Origin: an uncultured Oscillibacter sp.
GTDB lineage: Bacteria; Bacillota; Clostridia; Oscillospirales; Oscillospiraceae
Reading direction: 5' to 3'
Assembly (NCBI GenBank): GCA_910584995.1
Contig: CAJUDW010000039.1
Location: forward strand, 1 to 16,650
DNA: 16,650 nt
Shown here: one piece after another, positions 9,080-15,305 of the stretch
How the letters are laid out: every line of letters starts with the position of its first letter
How positions within the stretch are numbered: the stretch's first letter is position 1
The notes under the pieces: model-generated
The model's database searches: none
What the model saw: the letters and a program-made list of their open reading frames with translations, nothing else
Told to the model about the DNA's origin: nothing
Made by a program: the position numbers and the translations under genes

Positions 9080-9108
9080 AATATAATCGCAAAAATTGGT
9101 TCCGTCAA
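9080..9108 (-). promoter_or_regulatory. Strong promoter of the second purine unit
   Basis: Minus strand: -35 TTGACG (9108-9103), a 17-base spacer, and -10 TATATT (9085-9080), each one mismatch from consensus. The predicted start is near 9073, leaving a leader of only about 16 bases that carries the AAAGGAG ribosome binding site. This would transcribe the formyltransferase gene, purD, purL and guaB separately from the upstream pur genes. The leader is too short for a riboswitch. Confidence 0.75.
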
Positions 9109-9173
9109 AGTCCGCCGCGGCTTTTTTGCATCTCGCACAGGCAAATTCCCAGGCTTTTTCCACGTATCTCCGC

Positions 9174-9210
9174 AAATACATTCACTTAATAGCCCTGCAA
9201 AAATGTATTT
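9174..9210. repeat. 9-bp inverted repeat upstream of the second promoter
   Basis: AAATACATT (9174-9182) and AATGTATTT (9202-9210) are perfect inverted copies separated by 19 bases. They lie in the 299-base gap (9058-9356) between purN and the formyltransferase gene, which otherwise holds a terminator and a promoter and no credible gene. The repeat is about 100 bases upstream of the predicted start site, so it may be a regulator site; no known binding motif is recognised. Confidence 0.4.
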
Positions 9211-9280
9211 ATCCCTCTAGGTACACCATCCCCAGACAGGGCGAACCCATATGGGGAATCTTCCAGAATCAGGGATTTCA

Positions 9281-9328
9281 CAGAAGAGAGGAAAGCCGCC
9301 GCCGGCAATGGTTCCCGCAGGCGGCGGC
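9281..9328 (-). terminator. Probable terminator after purN
   Basis: On the minus strand GCCGCCGCC (9328-9320) and GGCGGCGGC (9303-9295) form a 9-bp GC stem with a 16-base loop, followed at once by a pyrimidine-rich tail (TTTCCTCTCTTCT). It lies about 30 bases after the purN stop. The tail is only moderately T-rich, so read-through is likely. Confidence 0.6.
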
Positions 9329-9356
9329 CAGAATTCCCTTTCAGCATCTGCCTTTG

Positions 9357-9959
9357 TCACGGCCCCGCAATCTGTCTTGCGATCATCTCCGCCGCCCGGG
9401 GCAGCAAAACCCACTCCGCCCGCTCCATCACCCGGCGCTGGAGGATCTCCGGCGTGTCGCCAGGCAGGACCTCCACCGCCTGCTGGAGCAGGATGCGGCC
9501 GCCGTCGGGAATCTCGTTCACCAGATGCACGGTGGCCCCGGTGACCTTGACTCCCCGTTCCAGGGCTGCCTCGTGAACCTTCAGCCCATAATACCCCTTC
9601 CCACAGAAAGCGGGAATCAAAGAGGGATGCACATTTAATATCCGATTCGGCCAGCGCCGGATAAATTCCGGCGAGAGGATTGAGAGGAATCCCGCCAGGA
9701 CGATCATATCGATCTCATGCTCTGCCAGCTTTTGCAGCAAAGCGGCCTCGAACTCGTCCTGGCCGGCCCCCTTCCTCGGTACGGCAAAGCCGGGTACCTG
9801 ATGGTTTTTCGCCCGCTCCAGGGCATAGGCCCCGGGGGCGCTGGAGAGCACCAGGACAATCTCCCCGTGGGGGATGCCCCCGCTCTCCTGGGCTTTCAAA
9901 AGAGCCTCCAGATTGGTGCCGCCGCCGGAGACCAGGACGGCAATCCGCGCCTTCCTCAT
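9357..9959 (-). CDS. purN: Phosphoribosylglycinamide formyltransferase (GAR transformylase)
   Basis: A 200-aa protein, normal length for PurN. It formylates GAR with 10-formyl-THF to give FGAR (step 3). The phosphate-binding loop is SGGGTNLEAL (11-20). The catalytic Asn and His are in NVHPSLIPAF (N109, H111), and the acidic catalytic residue is in PDGG (D152). The stretch between H111 and D152 is about five residues longer than in E. coli, through the insertion around CGKGYYG. Its ATG (9959-9957) overlaps the purM stop in an ATGA arrangement, so it is translationally coupled to purM. A folate-independent PurT is not present. It is the last gene of the first transcription unit. Confidence 0.96.
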   Translation of the reverse strand: MRKARIAVLVSGGGTNLEALLKAQESGGIPHGEIVLVLSSAPGAYALERAKNHQVPGFAVPRKGAGQDEFEAALLQKLAEHEIDMIVLAGFLSILSPEFIRRWPNRILNVHPSLIPAFCGKGYYGLKVHEAALERGVKVTGATVHLVNEIPDGGRILLQQAVEVLPGDTPEILQRRVMERAEWVLLPRAAEMIARQIAGP

Positions 9960-11002
9960 GGTTCCAGTTCCACGCCGCCGTCGCCCCGGGCCACGGATCC
10001 CACGGCATAGGCGTCCTCCCCAGCCTCTTTCAGGATAGCCATAGCCCGGCCCCTCTGCTCCTCCGGGACCGCCAGCAGCATCCCCAGGCCCATATTGAAG
10101 GTATTGTACATATCCCGCACCGGGATATCCCCCCGCTGCTGGATCAGGCCGAATACGTCGGGGATAGGGAAACTCCCCAGGGAAATCCGGGCGGTAAGGC
10201 CCGGCCTCATCATCCGGGGCACGTTTTCATAGAATCCGCCGCCGGTGATATGGCTGACGGCGCGGACCTCCACGCCCCCTTCCAGCAAAGCCAGCAGGGC
10301 CTTGACGTAAATCCGGGTGGGGGCCAGCAGCGCGTCCCCCAGGGACAGCCCCCCCAGGGCCTCCACCGGGGAGCGCAGATCCGCGCGTTCCACGTCAAAA
10401 ACCTTGCGCACCAGGGAGAACCCGTTGGAGTGGACGCCGGAGGAGCCCAAGCCGATGAGGGCGTCCCCCTCCGCCAGCCGGCTGCCGTCAATCATCTTCG
10501 GCTTATCGGCGATGCCTACGGAAAAGCCCGCCAGATCATAGTCCTGGGGCTGCATCAGGCCCGGATGCTCGGCGGTCTCCCCGCCGATGAGGGCGCAGCC
10601 CGCCTGGACGCAGCCCTCCGCCACGCCGGACACCAGCCCGGCCACCTTCTCCGGGTCGTTCCTGCCGATGGCGATATAGTCCAGGAAGAAGAGGGGCTTC
10701 GCGCCGCAGCAAATGATGTCGTTGACGCACATGGCCACGCAGTCGATACCCACGGTGGTGTGGCGGTCCAGCAGCTGGGCAATCCGGATTTTGGTGCCCA
10801 CGCCGTCGGTTCCGGAGACCAGCACCGGCTCCTCCATCCCGGCGAAATCCGGGGCGAAGAGGCCGCCGAAGCCGCCGATGCCGGAGACCACCCCAGGGAT
10901 CATGGTCCTGGCCACGTGCCCTTTCATCAGCTGCACGCCCCTGTAGCCGGCCTCAATATCCACGCCTGCGGCGGCGTAGGAGGCGGAATGGGAATTGTTC
11001 AT
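9956..11002 (-). CDS. purM: Phosphoribosylformylglycinamidine cyclo-ligase (AIR synthetase)
   Basis: A 348-aa protein. It closes the imidazole ring of FGAM with ATP to make AIR (step 5), using the PurL product. Motifs include SGTDGVGTK (63-71), DCVAMCVNDI (87-96), GGETAEHPG (140-148), LGSSGVHSNGFSL and ITGGGFYENVPR, all typical of the PurM/PurL/ThiL fold. The start chosen is the ATG at 11002, nine codons inside the longest open frame, because it has a GGGAGGAG site 8 bases upstream and overlaps the stop of the preceding DUF3795-type gene as ATGA. Its own stop overlaps the purN start in the same way. The three genes therefore form a tightly coupled block. Confidence 0.97.
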   Translation of the reverse strand: MNNSHSASYAAAGVDIEAGYRGVQLMKGHVARTMIPGVVSGIGGFGGLFAPDFAGMEEPVLVSGTDGVGTKIRIAQLLDRHTTVGIDCVAMCVNDIICCGAKPLFFLDYIAIGRNDPEKVAGLVSGVAEGCVQAGCALIGGETAEHPGLMQPQDYDLAGFSVGIADKPKMIDGSRLAEGDALIGLGSSGVHSNGFSLVRKVFDVERADLRSPVEALGGLSLGDALLAPTRIYVKALLALLEGGVEVRAVSHITGGGFYENVPRMMRPGLTARISLGSFPIPDVFGLIQQRGDIPVRDMYNTFNMGLGMLLAVPEEQRGRAMAILKEAGEDAYAVGSVARGDGGVELEP

Positions 11003-11268
11003 ACCACGCTCTCCTCCCAGCGCCTGCACTGGTCGATCCGTTTTCCGCCGTCGCCCTGTTTTTCATCATAGGCGAACTGTTTCAGCAGTTCGCAGGGGAA
11101 TTCGGCGCACTGCCCGCAGTGGGCGTACCCCTTCCCCTCGCTGCACGCTTTCAGGGAACAGCTGTCGCCCCAGAAAGGTTTTTGTATCTGTGTGCAGCCG
11201 CTGCATCCCATCTGCTCCCGATAGCCGCACTCACTGCACAAAATCCCGCATCTTGACTCAACCATCAT
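10999..11268 (-). CDS. Cys-rich DUF3795-type small protein
   Basis: An 89-aa protein (88 if the adjacent second ATG at 11265 is used) that I recognise as DUF3795-like. It has 11 cysteines, at residues 7, 11, 14, 22, 25, 37, 42, 51, 54, 59 and 81. They fall in pairs such as CSEC, CSGC and CGQC, as expected of a zinc or iron-sulfur binding fold. No signal peptide or helix is seen, so it is probably cytoplasmic. An AAGGAGG site lies just before the ATG pair. It starts 23 bases after purF and its stop overlaps the purM start (ATGA), so it is translated with the purine enzymes. Its function is unknown. A role linked to PurF or PurM, or to metal or redox state, is only suggested by its position. 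Confidence 0.85.
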   Translation of the reverse strand: MMVESRCGILCSECGYREQMGCSGCTQIQKPFWGDSCSLKACSEGKGYAHCGQCAEFPCELLKQFAYDEKQGDGGKRIDQCRRWEESVV

Positions 11269-11291
11269 GGCCGCCTCCTTTTTCTCTTCCG

Positions 11292-12713
11292 TTATTCTCT
11301 GCCGGACCAGCAGTAGGTACAAACCTTGTCCCGGTCAATGCCAATGGCCTCCAGCAGGCCGTCCAGGGATTGGTAGCCCAGGGAGTCGAAGCCGAATTTC
11401 TCACAGATAGCCTTCAGCATACAGCCGCCCCGCTCGGTGGAGGCGTCGCTGTACTCCTCCAGGTACTTCTGTCCCTCGTCTCCCTCCAGTTCCTGCACCG
11501 TCCGCCGCGCCAGCAAATCCATGGCGGAGTTGCTGCGGGAGAAGTTCAGGTATTTGCAGCCGTACATGATGGGAGGGCAGGCGGAGCGCATATGGACTTC
11601 CTTTGCGCCGGACTGGTAGAGGAACTCCACCGTTTCCCGCAGCTGGGTGCCCCGGACAATGGAATCATCCACAAAGAGGAGTTTTTTCCCCTGGATCAGT
11701 TCCGGGACGGGAATCTGCTTCATCTTGGCCACCTGGTTCCGGACATCCTGATTGGCAGGCATAAAGGACCGGGGCCAGGTGGGGGTGTATTTCACAAAGG
11801 GGCGGGCGAACGTCTTCCCGCTCTGGTTGGCGTAGCCGATGGCGTGGGGCATACCGGAATCCGGAACCCCGGCCACGTAATCCACGTCCGGGATCTTCCC
11901 GGACGCCGCCTCGGCCCTGGCCATACCCTCGCCGTTGCGGTAGCGCATGACCTCCACGTTGACCCCCTCGTAATTGGAGTTGGGATAGCCGTAGTAGGTC
12001 CAGAGGAAGGCGCAGATCCGCATCTTCTCCCCTGCCGGGGCCAGGGACTCGTACCCCTCCGCCGTCAGCCGGACAATCTCTCCGGGGCCCAATTCGTAGA
12101 CATCCCGGTAGCCCAGCTTCTGGTAAGCAAAGGACTCGAAGGAAACGCAGCAGCCGTCCTCGCTCTGGCCGATAAGCACAGGCAGGCGGCCTAGCTTGTC
12201 CCGGGCGCAGAGGATGCCATCCTCTGTCAGCAGCAGGATGGAGGCAGATCCGTCAATCTGCTCCTGGGCAAACCGGATGCCAGAGACCAAATCCTCCTGC
12301 TGGTTGATGAGGGCGGCGATCAGTTCCGAGGCGTTGACCTTGCCGGAACTCATGGCCATAAACTGGCGGCCGTGGTTGTTGAAATAGCGATCCACCAGCT
12401 GGCCGGCGTTGTTGACAATGCCCACCGTGGTGATGGCAAACAGCCCCAGGTGGGACCGGACCAGCAGGGGCTGGGGATCCGTATCGCTGATGCAGCCGAT
12501 ACCGGCGCAACCCTGGAAATCCTGCAAATCCTTCTCAAACTTGGTGCGGAAGGGGCTGTTTTCAATGTTGTGAATCTGCCGTTGGAACCCGTTTTTCCGG
12601 TGGTAGACGGCCATGCCGCCCCGGCGGGTGCCCAGGTGGGAGTGGTAGTCGGTGCCAAAGAACACATCCAACACCACATCCCGTTTTGCGATGGCGCCAA
12701 AAAATCCGCCCAT
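11292..12713 (-). CDS. purF: Amidophosphoribosyltransferase, variant lacking the glutaminase Cys
   Basis: A 473-aa PurF homologue: PRPP plus an amine donor to phosphoribosylamine, the first committed step. Order: an Ntn-type glutaminase-like domain (about 1-230), then a PRTase domain with an intact PRPP loop LLFVDDSIVRGTQ (345-357). Four cysteines match the Fe-S ligands of B. subtilis PurF: C234 (RICAFLW), C386 (YGCKYLNF), C465 and C468 (VCTYCWSG). Odd: normal PurF has Cys right after the start Met or propeptide, whereas this begins MGGFFGAI. The usual HRGQEGAG motif is replaced by TRRGGMAVY and the HNGN motif by VNNAG. The start is secure: an AAGGAGG site lies 8 bases upstream and no in-frame Cys precedes it. 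I recall similar MGGFFG proteins from Bacteroidota and Clostridia annotated as PurF. It may use free ammonia or a partner glutaminase. Confidence 0.93.
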   Translation of the reverse strand: MGGFFGAIAKRDVVLDVFFGTDYHSHLGTRRGGMAVYHRKNGFQRQIHNIENSPFRTKFEKDLQDFQGCAGIGCISDTDPQPLLVRSHLGLFAITTVGIVNNAGQLVDRYFNNHGRQFMAMSSGKVNASELIAALINQQEDLVSGIRFAQEQIDGSASILLLTEDGILCARDKLGRLPVLIGQSEDGCCVSFESFAYQKLGYRDVYELGPGEIVRLTAEGYESLAPAGEKMRICAFLWTYYGYPNSNYEGVNVEVMRYRNGEGMARAEAASGKIPDVDYVAGVPDSGMPHAIGYANQSGKTFARPFVKYTPTWPRSFMPANQDVRNQVAKMKQIPVPELIQGKKLLFVDDSIVRGTQLRETVEFLYQSGAKEVHMRSACPPIMYGCKYLNFSRSNSAMDLLARRTVQELEGDEGQKYLEEYSDASTERGGCMLKAICEKFGFDSLGYQSLDGLLEAIGIDRDKVCTYCWSGRE

Positions 12714-12725
12714 GCTTAAGCCTCC

Positions 12726-12869
12726 TTATCTCTTGCGCCTGCGGCGGAACCACCAGATCCCGCCTGCAAGCAGCGCCGCAGCCAAAGCCAACGCTGCGGC
12801 TAAGGCAAGAGGATTCCCAACGGTGACAAAAACAGCTGTAGGCCCGTCTGCCCCGCCGATGATCCCCAC
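12726..12869 (-). CDS. Small membrane peptide with GIIGGADGPT motif (47 aa)
   Basis: A 47-codon frame starting at GTG (12869) one base after the purC stop and ending at TAA (12728-12726). The N-terminus reads VGIIGGADGPTAVFV, matching a conserved segment of the beta subunit of sodium-pumping decarboxylases (OadB/GcdB), where the Asp is implicated in Na+ transport. After it come NP, one hydrophobic Ala/Leu-rich helix (about 20-41) ending in WWF, and a basic tail RRRRKR, as expected of a single-pass protein with its C-terminus inside. Its stop codon overlaps the purF ribosome binding site (TAAGGAGG), so it is coupled on both sides. The full beta subunit is about 400 aa with many helices, so this is not an intact subunit. 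Small proteins with this motif occur in Clostridia as far as I recall; function unknown. The main doubt is the weak ribosome binding site (GGGGGA) and the GTG start. Confidence 0.75.
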   Translation of the reverse strand: MGIIGGADGPTAVFVTVGNPLALAAALALAAALLAGGIWWFRRRRKR

Positions 12870-12870
12870 G

Positions 12871-13584
12871 TTATGCTTCCCCCATCAGGCGGCGCATAAC
12901 CTCCTCATAGGCCTCTTCGGCCCCGCCCAGATCCCGGCGGAAACGATCCTTGTCCAGCTTCTCGTGGGTCTTCTCGTCCCAAAGGCGGCAGGTGTCAGGG
13001 CTGATCTCGTCCGCCAGGACGATGGTCCCGTCTGCCGTCTTGCCGAACTCCAGCTTGAAATCCACCAGATCGATGCCGATCTCCTTCATGAAGCCCTTCA
13101 GCAAATCGTTCACGGTGAAGGCGTACTTCTTGATGAGATCAATCTCCTCCCGGGTAGCCAGCTTCAGGGCCAGGGCATGGTACTCGTTCAGCAGGGGATC
13201 GTCCAGGGGGTCGCTCTTATAGGAGAACTCAATGGTGGGCGCGTCAAAGACGATACCCTCTTCCACACCGTACCGCTTGGCAAAAGATCCGGCGGAGATA
13301 TTGCGGATGATAACCTCCAGCGGCACAATGGAGACCTTCTTCACCACGGTCTCCCGGTCGCTGAGTTCCTCCACATAGTGGGTAGGCACTCCCTTTCCCT
13401 CCAGGCGGCGCATAAGGTTGTTGGTCATGCGGTTGTTGATGACGCCCTTCCCTGTGATGGTGCCCTTCTTGGCCCCATTGAAGGCGGTAGCGTCGTCCTT
13501 ATAGGAGACAATCACCAGATCCGGATCCTCGGTGGCATAGACTTTCTTCGCTTTTCCCTCGTAAATCTGCCCTAATTTCTGCAT
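12871..13584 (-). CDS. purC: Phosphoribosylaminoimidazole-succinocarboxamide synthase (SAICAR synthetase)
   Basis: A 237-aa protein, normal length. It joins aspartate to CAIR with ATP to give SAICAR (step 7). Motifs: EGKAKKVYATED (9-20) for ATP binding, FNGAKKGTITGKG (35-47), VIIRNISAGSFAKRYG (91-106), DDPLLNEYH, and the C-terminal DFKLEFGK and LADEISPDTCRLWD. I chose the ATG at 13584, with a GGAGGG site about 9 bases upstream; a longer reading frame begins 15 codons earlier but would overlap the stop of the 77-aa gene. It starts 16 bases after that gene and is followed by the 47-aa membrane peptide gene after one base. PurB, the next enzyme for SAICAR, is not in the window. Confidence 0.97.
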   Translation of the reverse strand: MQKLGQIYEGKAKKVYATEDPDLVIVSYKDDATAFNGAKKGTITGKGVINNRMTNNLMRRLEGKGVPTHYVEELSDRETVVKKVSIVPLEVIIRNISAGSFAKRYGVEEGIVFDAPTIEFSYKSDPLDDPLLNEYHALALKLATREEIDLIKKYAFTVNDLLKGFMKEIGIDLVDFKLEFGKTADGTIVLADEISPDTCRLWDEKTHEKLDKDRFRRDLGGAEEAYEEVMRRLMGEA

Positions 13585-13600
13585 AGCGCTGTCCCTCCGA

Positions 13601-13834
13601 TTATTTTTGTTCCTGTTCCAGTGAATCAATCACTGCGTTGACCCCGGTGGTCAGTGCGTCCGCGACAATTTGAAAATAGTCCTTGTACTTCCCATTGGAG
13701 TATGCGATAATGCCGTCCAGCACCTGCCGGAACTCGCCGTCCACCACTACGGTAAAGCCGGGGACCTTCTCCCCTGTGGCGCTGTTTTCCAGTTCCTCGG
13801 ATAAAATATTGATGGAGGATTCCATGGATTCCAT
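13601..13834 (-). CDS. Unknown 77-aa protein between purE and purC
   Basis: I do not recognise this protein. It is 77 aa, acidic and has no Cys, signal peptide or membrane helix. The N-terminal third looks helical (MESMESSINILSEELE), the middle (VPGFTVVVDGEFRQVL) looks like strand-turn-helix, and a helix runs to the end (residues 52-75). I chose the ATG at 13834 because AAAGGA lies 9 bases upstream. The frame stays open to a GTG at 13963 that overlaps the purE stop, but no ribosome binding site precedes that GTG and the extra 43 residues look random. The 125 bases between purE and this start (13835-13959) are partly AT-rich and hold a short hairpin (GGGAGG/CCTTTCCC) but no clear promoter. It ends 16 bases before purC, so it is part of the operon; a regulatory or scaffolding role is only a guess. 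Confidence 0.7.
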   Translation of the reverse strand: MESMESSINILSEELENSATGEKVPGFTVVVDGEFRQVLDGIIAYSNGKYKDYFQIVADALTTGVNAVIDSLEQEQK

Positions 13835-13959
13835 AGTCTGTTTCCTTTCCGCCGCGGTCTGCGGCATAGCGTCCGGGAAAGGCGGAGCCCTCCCGTCCGG
13901 CATTGATATTACATCATGGACTATCATTGATGAGTCTATACTTTTTGTATATCCCTCTC

Positions 13960-14463
13960 TCACTTTTTCATAGCGGCCAATTCGTCCTGCAGCCGGGCTT
14001 CCTTCCCGGCAATCTGCGCCGCCATGTCCCGGCGGGCGCCGTCAAGCTTCTCCGCCAGGGCGCCGTCCTCCACTGCCAGGATCTGGGCCGCCAGCACGGC
14101 GGCGTTTTTTGCCCCGTTGATGGCGACCGTAGCCACCGGGATGCCGCCGGGCATCTGGACCGTGGACAACAGGGCGTCCAGCCCGTCCGCCGCCCCGCCC
14201 CGCATGGGGATGCCGATCACCGGCAGGGTGGTGTTGGCGGCAAAGGCCCCCGCCAGATGCGCCGCCATCCCGGCGGCGCAGATAAGGACGCCGAAGCCCC
14301 GCTCCCGGGCGCTTTTGGCGAACTCCGCCGCCTCGCCGGGGGTCCGGTGGGCGCTGAGGATGTGGGCCTCATAGGGAATTCCCAGATCCGCCAGCTGCCC
14401 GCAGGCCCCCTTCATAACCGGCCAGTCGGAATCCGATCCCATAATCACCGCGACTTTTTTCAT
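13960..14463 (-). CDS. purE: N5-carboxyaminoimidazole ribonucleotide mutase
   Basis: A 167-aa class I PurE. It moves the carboxyl group of N5-CAIR to give CAIR (step 6). Motifs: the phosphate loop GSDSDWPVM (9-17), the catalytic SAHRTP (37-42, H39), CAAGMAAHLAG (62-72) and the GIPM and VQMPGGIPVATVAI segment (84-87 and 102-115). Class I enzymes usually need PurK to make N5-CAIR. No purK is nearby, so PurK is elsewhere or the enzyme relies on CO2. The ATG at 14463 has an AAGGAGG site that overlaps the gntR stop codon (TTTAAGGAGG), and only 12 bases separate the genes. It is the first enzyme gene of the operon. Confidence 0.97.
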   Translation of the reverse strand: MKKVAVIMGSDSDWPVMKGACGQLADLGIPYEAHILSAHRTPGEAAEFAKSARERGFGVLICAAGMAAHLAGAFAANTTLPVIGIPMRGGAADGLDALLSTVQMPGGIPVATVAINGAKNAAVLAAQILAVEDGALAEKLDGARRDMAAQIAGKEARLQDELAAMKK

Positions 14464-14475
14464 TGTCCGTCCTCC

Positions 14476-15201
14476 TTAAAGCTTTTTCCGCATGACGGTG
14501 TGGCGGAACACGCCGTCTACAAAATACTCCTTGGAACAAAACACAGGCTTCCCGTCAATATCGTAATCCACCTCGTCCATCCGGAGAAGGGGCGTGCCCA
14601 CGGGGATTTCAAAAATCCCTGCCAGAGCCTCGTCCGCGGCGGCAGGGGAGATGTCGGTCAGATCCAGATAGGGGTACACGCCGCAGAACTGCTGGAGGAA
14701 GTGGAAAATCGGAAGCTTCAAATCGTTGGAGGTGTAATCCCCCCGGACCAGGGCCTTCTCAAAAACATCCTCGCAGTAGACGGCAGGCCTGCCGTCGGCC
14801 GTGCAGAGGCGGGAAATCCGCAGGACAGGGGTCCCCTCGGGAATCCGGAGTTGCCCTGCCACCTTCCTGCCGGCCGTGCCCTCGGACGCCCGGACGCCGG
14901 CCACACCCGGCTGGTACCCGCTCTGGCGGATCATGTCCAGGAATTCCACCTCGATATCCATGCGGGTCCGCACGTTCAGCACATGGCGGTTGATGATGGT
15001 ACCCACCCCGTGGCGGCGGGTAATAAACCCCTCCCGCTCCAGGGAGGCCAGGATATCCCGCAGTTGGGTGCGGCTGATGCCAAGCTTCTCCGCCAGGAGG
15101 CTCTCCCGGGGCAAACGCTGACAGGCTGCGTAGGCGCCCTCCTGCATAGAGGCAAGGATCTGCGCCCGGATGGTTTTGGATTCAGCGGGCTGACTGCTCA
15201 T
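14476..15201 (-). CDS. GntR-family (HutC/UTRA type) transcription regulator
   Basis: A 241-aa regulator. A winged helix-turn-helix spans about residues 8-72 (LPRESLLAEKLGISRTQLRD, then the wing EGFITRRHGVGTIIN). A UTRA ligand-binding domain follows (about 84-230), with typical segments such as VLRISRLCTADGRPAVYCEDVF and LLRMDEVDYDIDGKPVFCSKEYF. HutC-type proteins bind small molecules, often sugars, phosphosugars or amino acid derivatives, and release DNA. The ATG at 15201 has GAGG 8 bases upstream; a GTG three codons earlier lies on that site and is unlikely. It is the first gene of the purine operon, 12 bases from purE, and its promoter carries a two-part GntR-like operator. It therefore probably controls itself and the pur genes. 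The ligand is unknown; a purine intermediate or PRPP is a reasonable guess. Confidence 0.92.
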   Translation of the reverse strand: MSSQPAESKTIRAQILASMQEGAYAACQRLPRESLLAEKLGISRTQLRDILASLEREGFITRRHGVGTIINRHVLNVRTRMDIEVEFLDMIRQSGYQPGVAGVRASEGTAGRKVAGQLRIPEGTPVLRISRLCTADGRPAVYCEDVFEKALVRGDYTSNDLKLPIFHFLQQFCGVYPYLDLTDISPAAADEALAGIFEIPVGTPLLRMDEVDYDIDGKPVFCSKEYFVDGVFRHTVMRKKL

Positions 15202-15218
15202 GTGCTTCACCTCAATAA

Positions 15219-15249
15219 TAGGTAGTACCCATCTGAAAGGTCGTACCTA
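15219..15249. promoter_or_regulatory. Paired GntR-type operator of the pur operon
   Basis: Two related sites face each other: TAGGTAGTACC (15219-15229) and GGTCGTACCTA (15239-15249), inverted copies with two mismatches, 9 bases between them and centres 18 bp apart. The left core GGTAGTACC is itself a perfect 4+4 palindrome, as in HutC-type operators (GT-N-TA-N-AC pattern). The right-hand site directly follows the -10 box on the transcribed side, so a bound dimer would block RNA polymerase. Confidence 0.65.
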
Positions 15250-15277
15250 TTGTATCGGATTTTTTTTACCGCCGCAA
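15249..15277 (-). promoter_or_regulatory. Promoter of gntR and the first pur unit
   Basis: Minus strand: -10 TACAAT (15254-15249) lies 17 bases after a weak -35 TTGCGG (15277-15272). An A-tract in the spacer may aid binding. The predicted start is near 15242, inside the operator pair, giving a leader of about 40 bases. A better-looking TTGTCA further upstream is 24 bases from the -10 and is too far. Confidence 0.55.
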
Positions 15278-15305
15278 TTGACAAAACCAACAGTTTCCAT
15301 CCCTA

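Noticed and set aside
7792..9189. Plus-strand open frame of 465 codons opposite the AICAR formyltransferase gene
   Set aside because: Shadow of the real gene and of its promoter; no ribosome binding site and no recognisable domain. The same holds for the plus-strand frames at 9680-11071, 10995-12194 and 13903-15225.
9220..9227. GGTACACC as a further GntR operator
   Set aside because: It resembles the operator core but is one base shorter, has a poor dyad and lies about 145 bases upstream of the second promoter start.
9209..9250. 13-codon minus-strand frame in the purN gap, a possible leader peptide
   Set aside because: No ribosome binding site before its ATG, no run of regulatory codons, and it lies upstream of the predicted promoter start.
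13835..13963. N-terminal extension of the 77-aa protein to a GTG overlapping the purE stop
   Set aside because: No ribosome binding site before the GTG, the added residues look random, and the ATG at 13834 has AAAGGA at a good distance.
15278..15283. Perfect plus-strand TTGACA
   Set aside because: No acceptable -10 box lies 16-18 bases downstream (CCCTAT and similar); the TTGCGA/TATAAT pair at 15393-15421 is the better promoter for the HAD gene.
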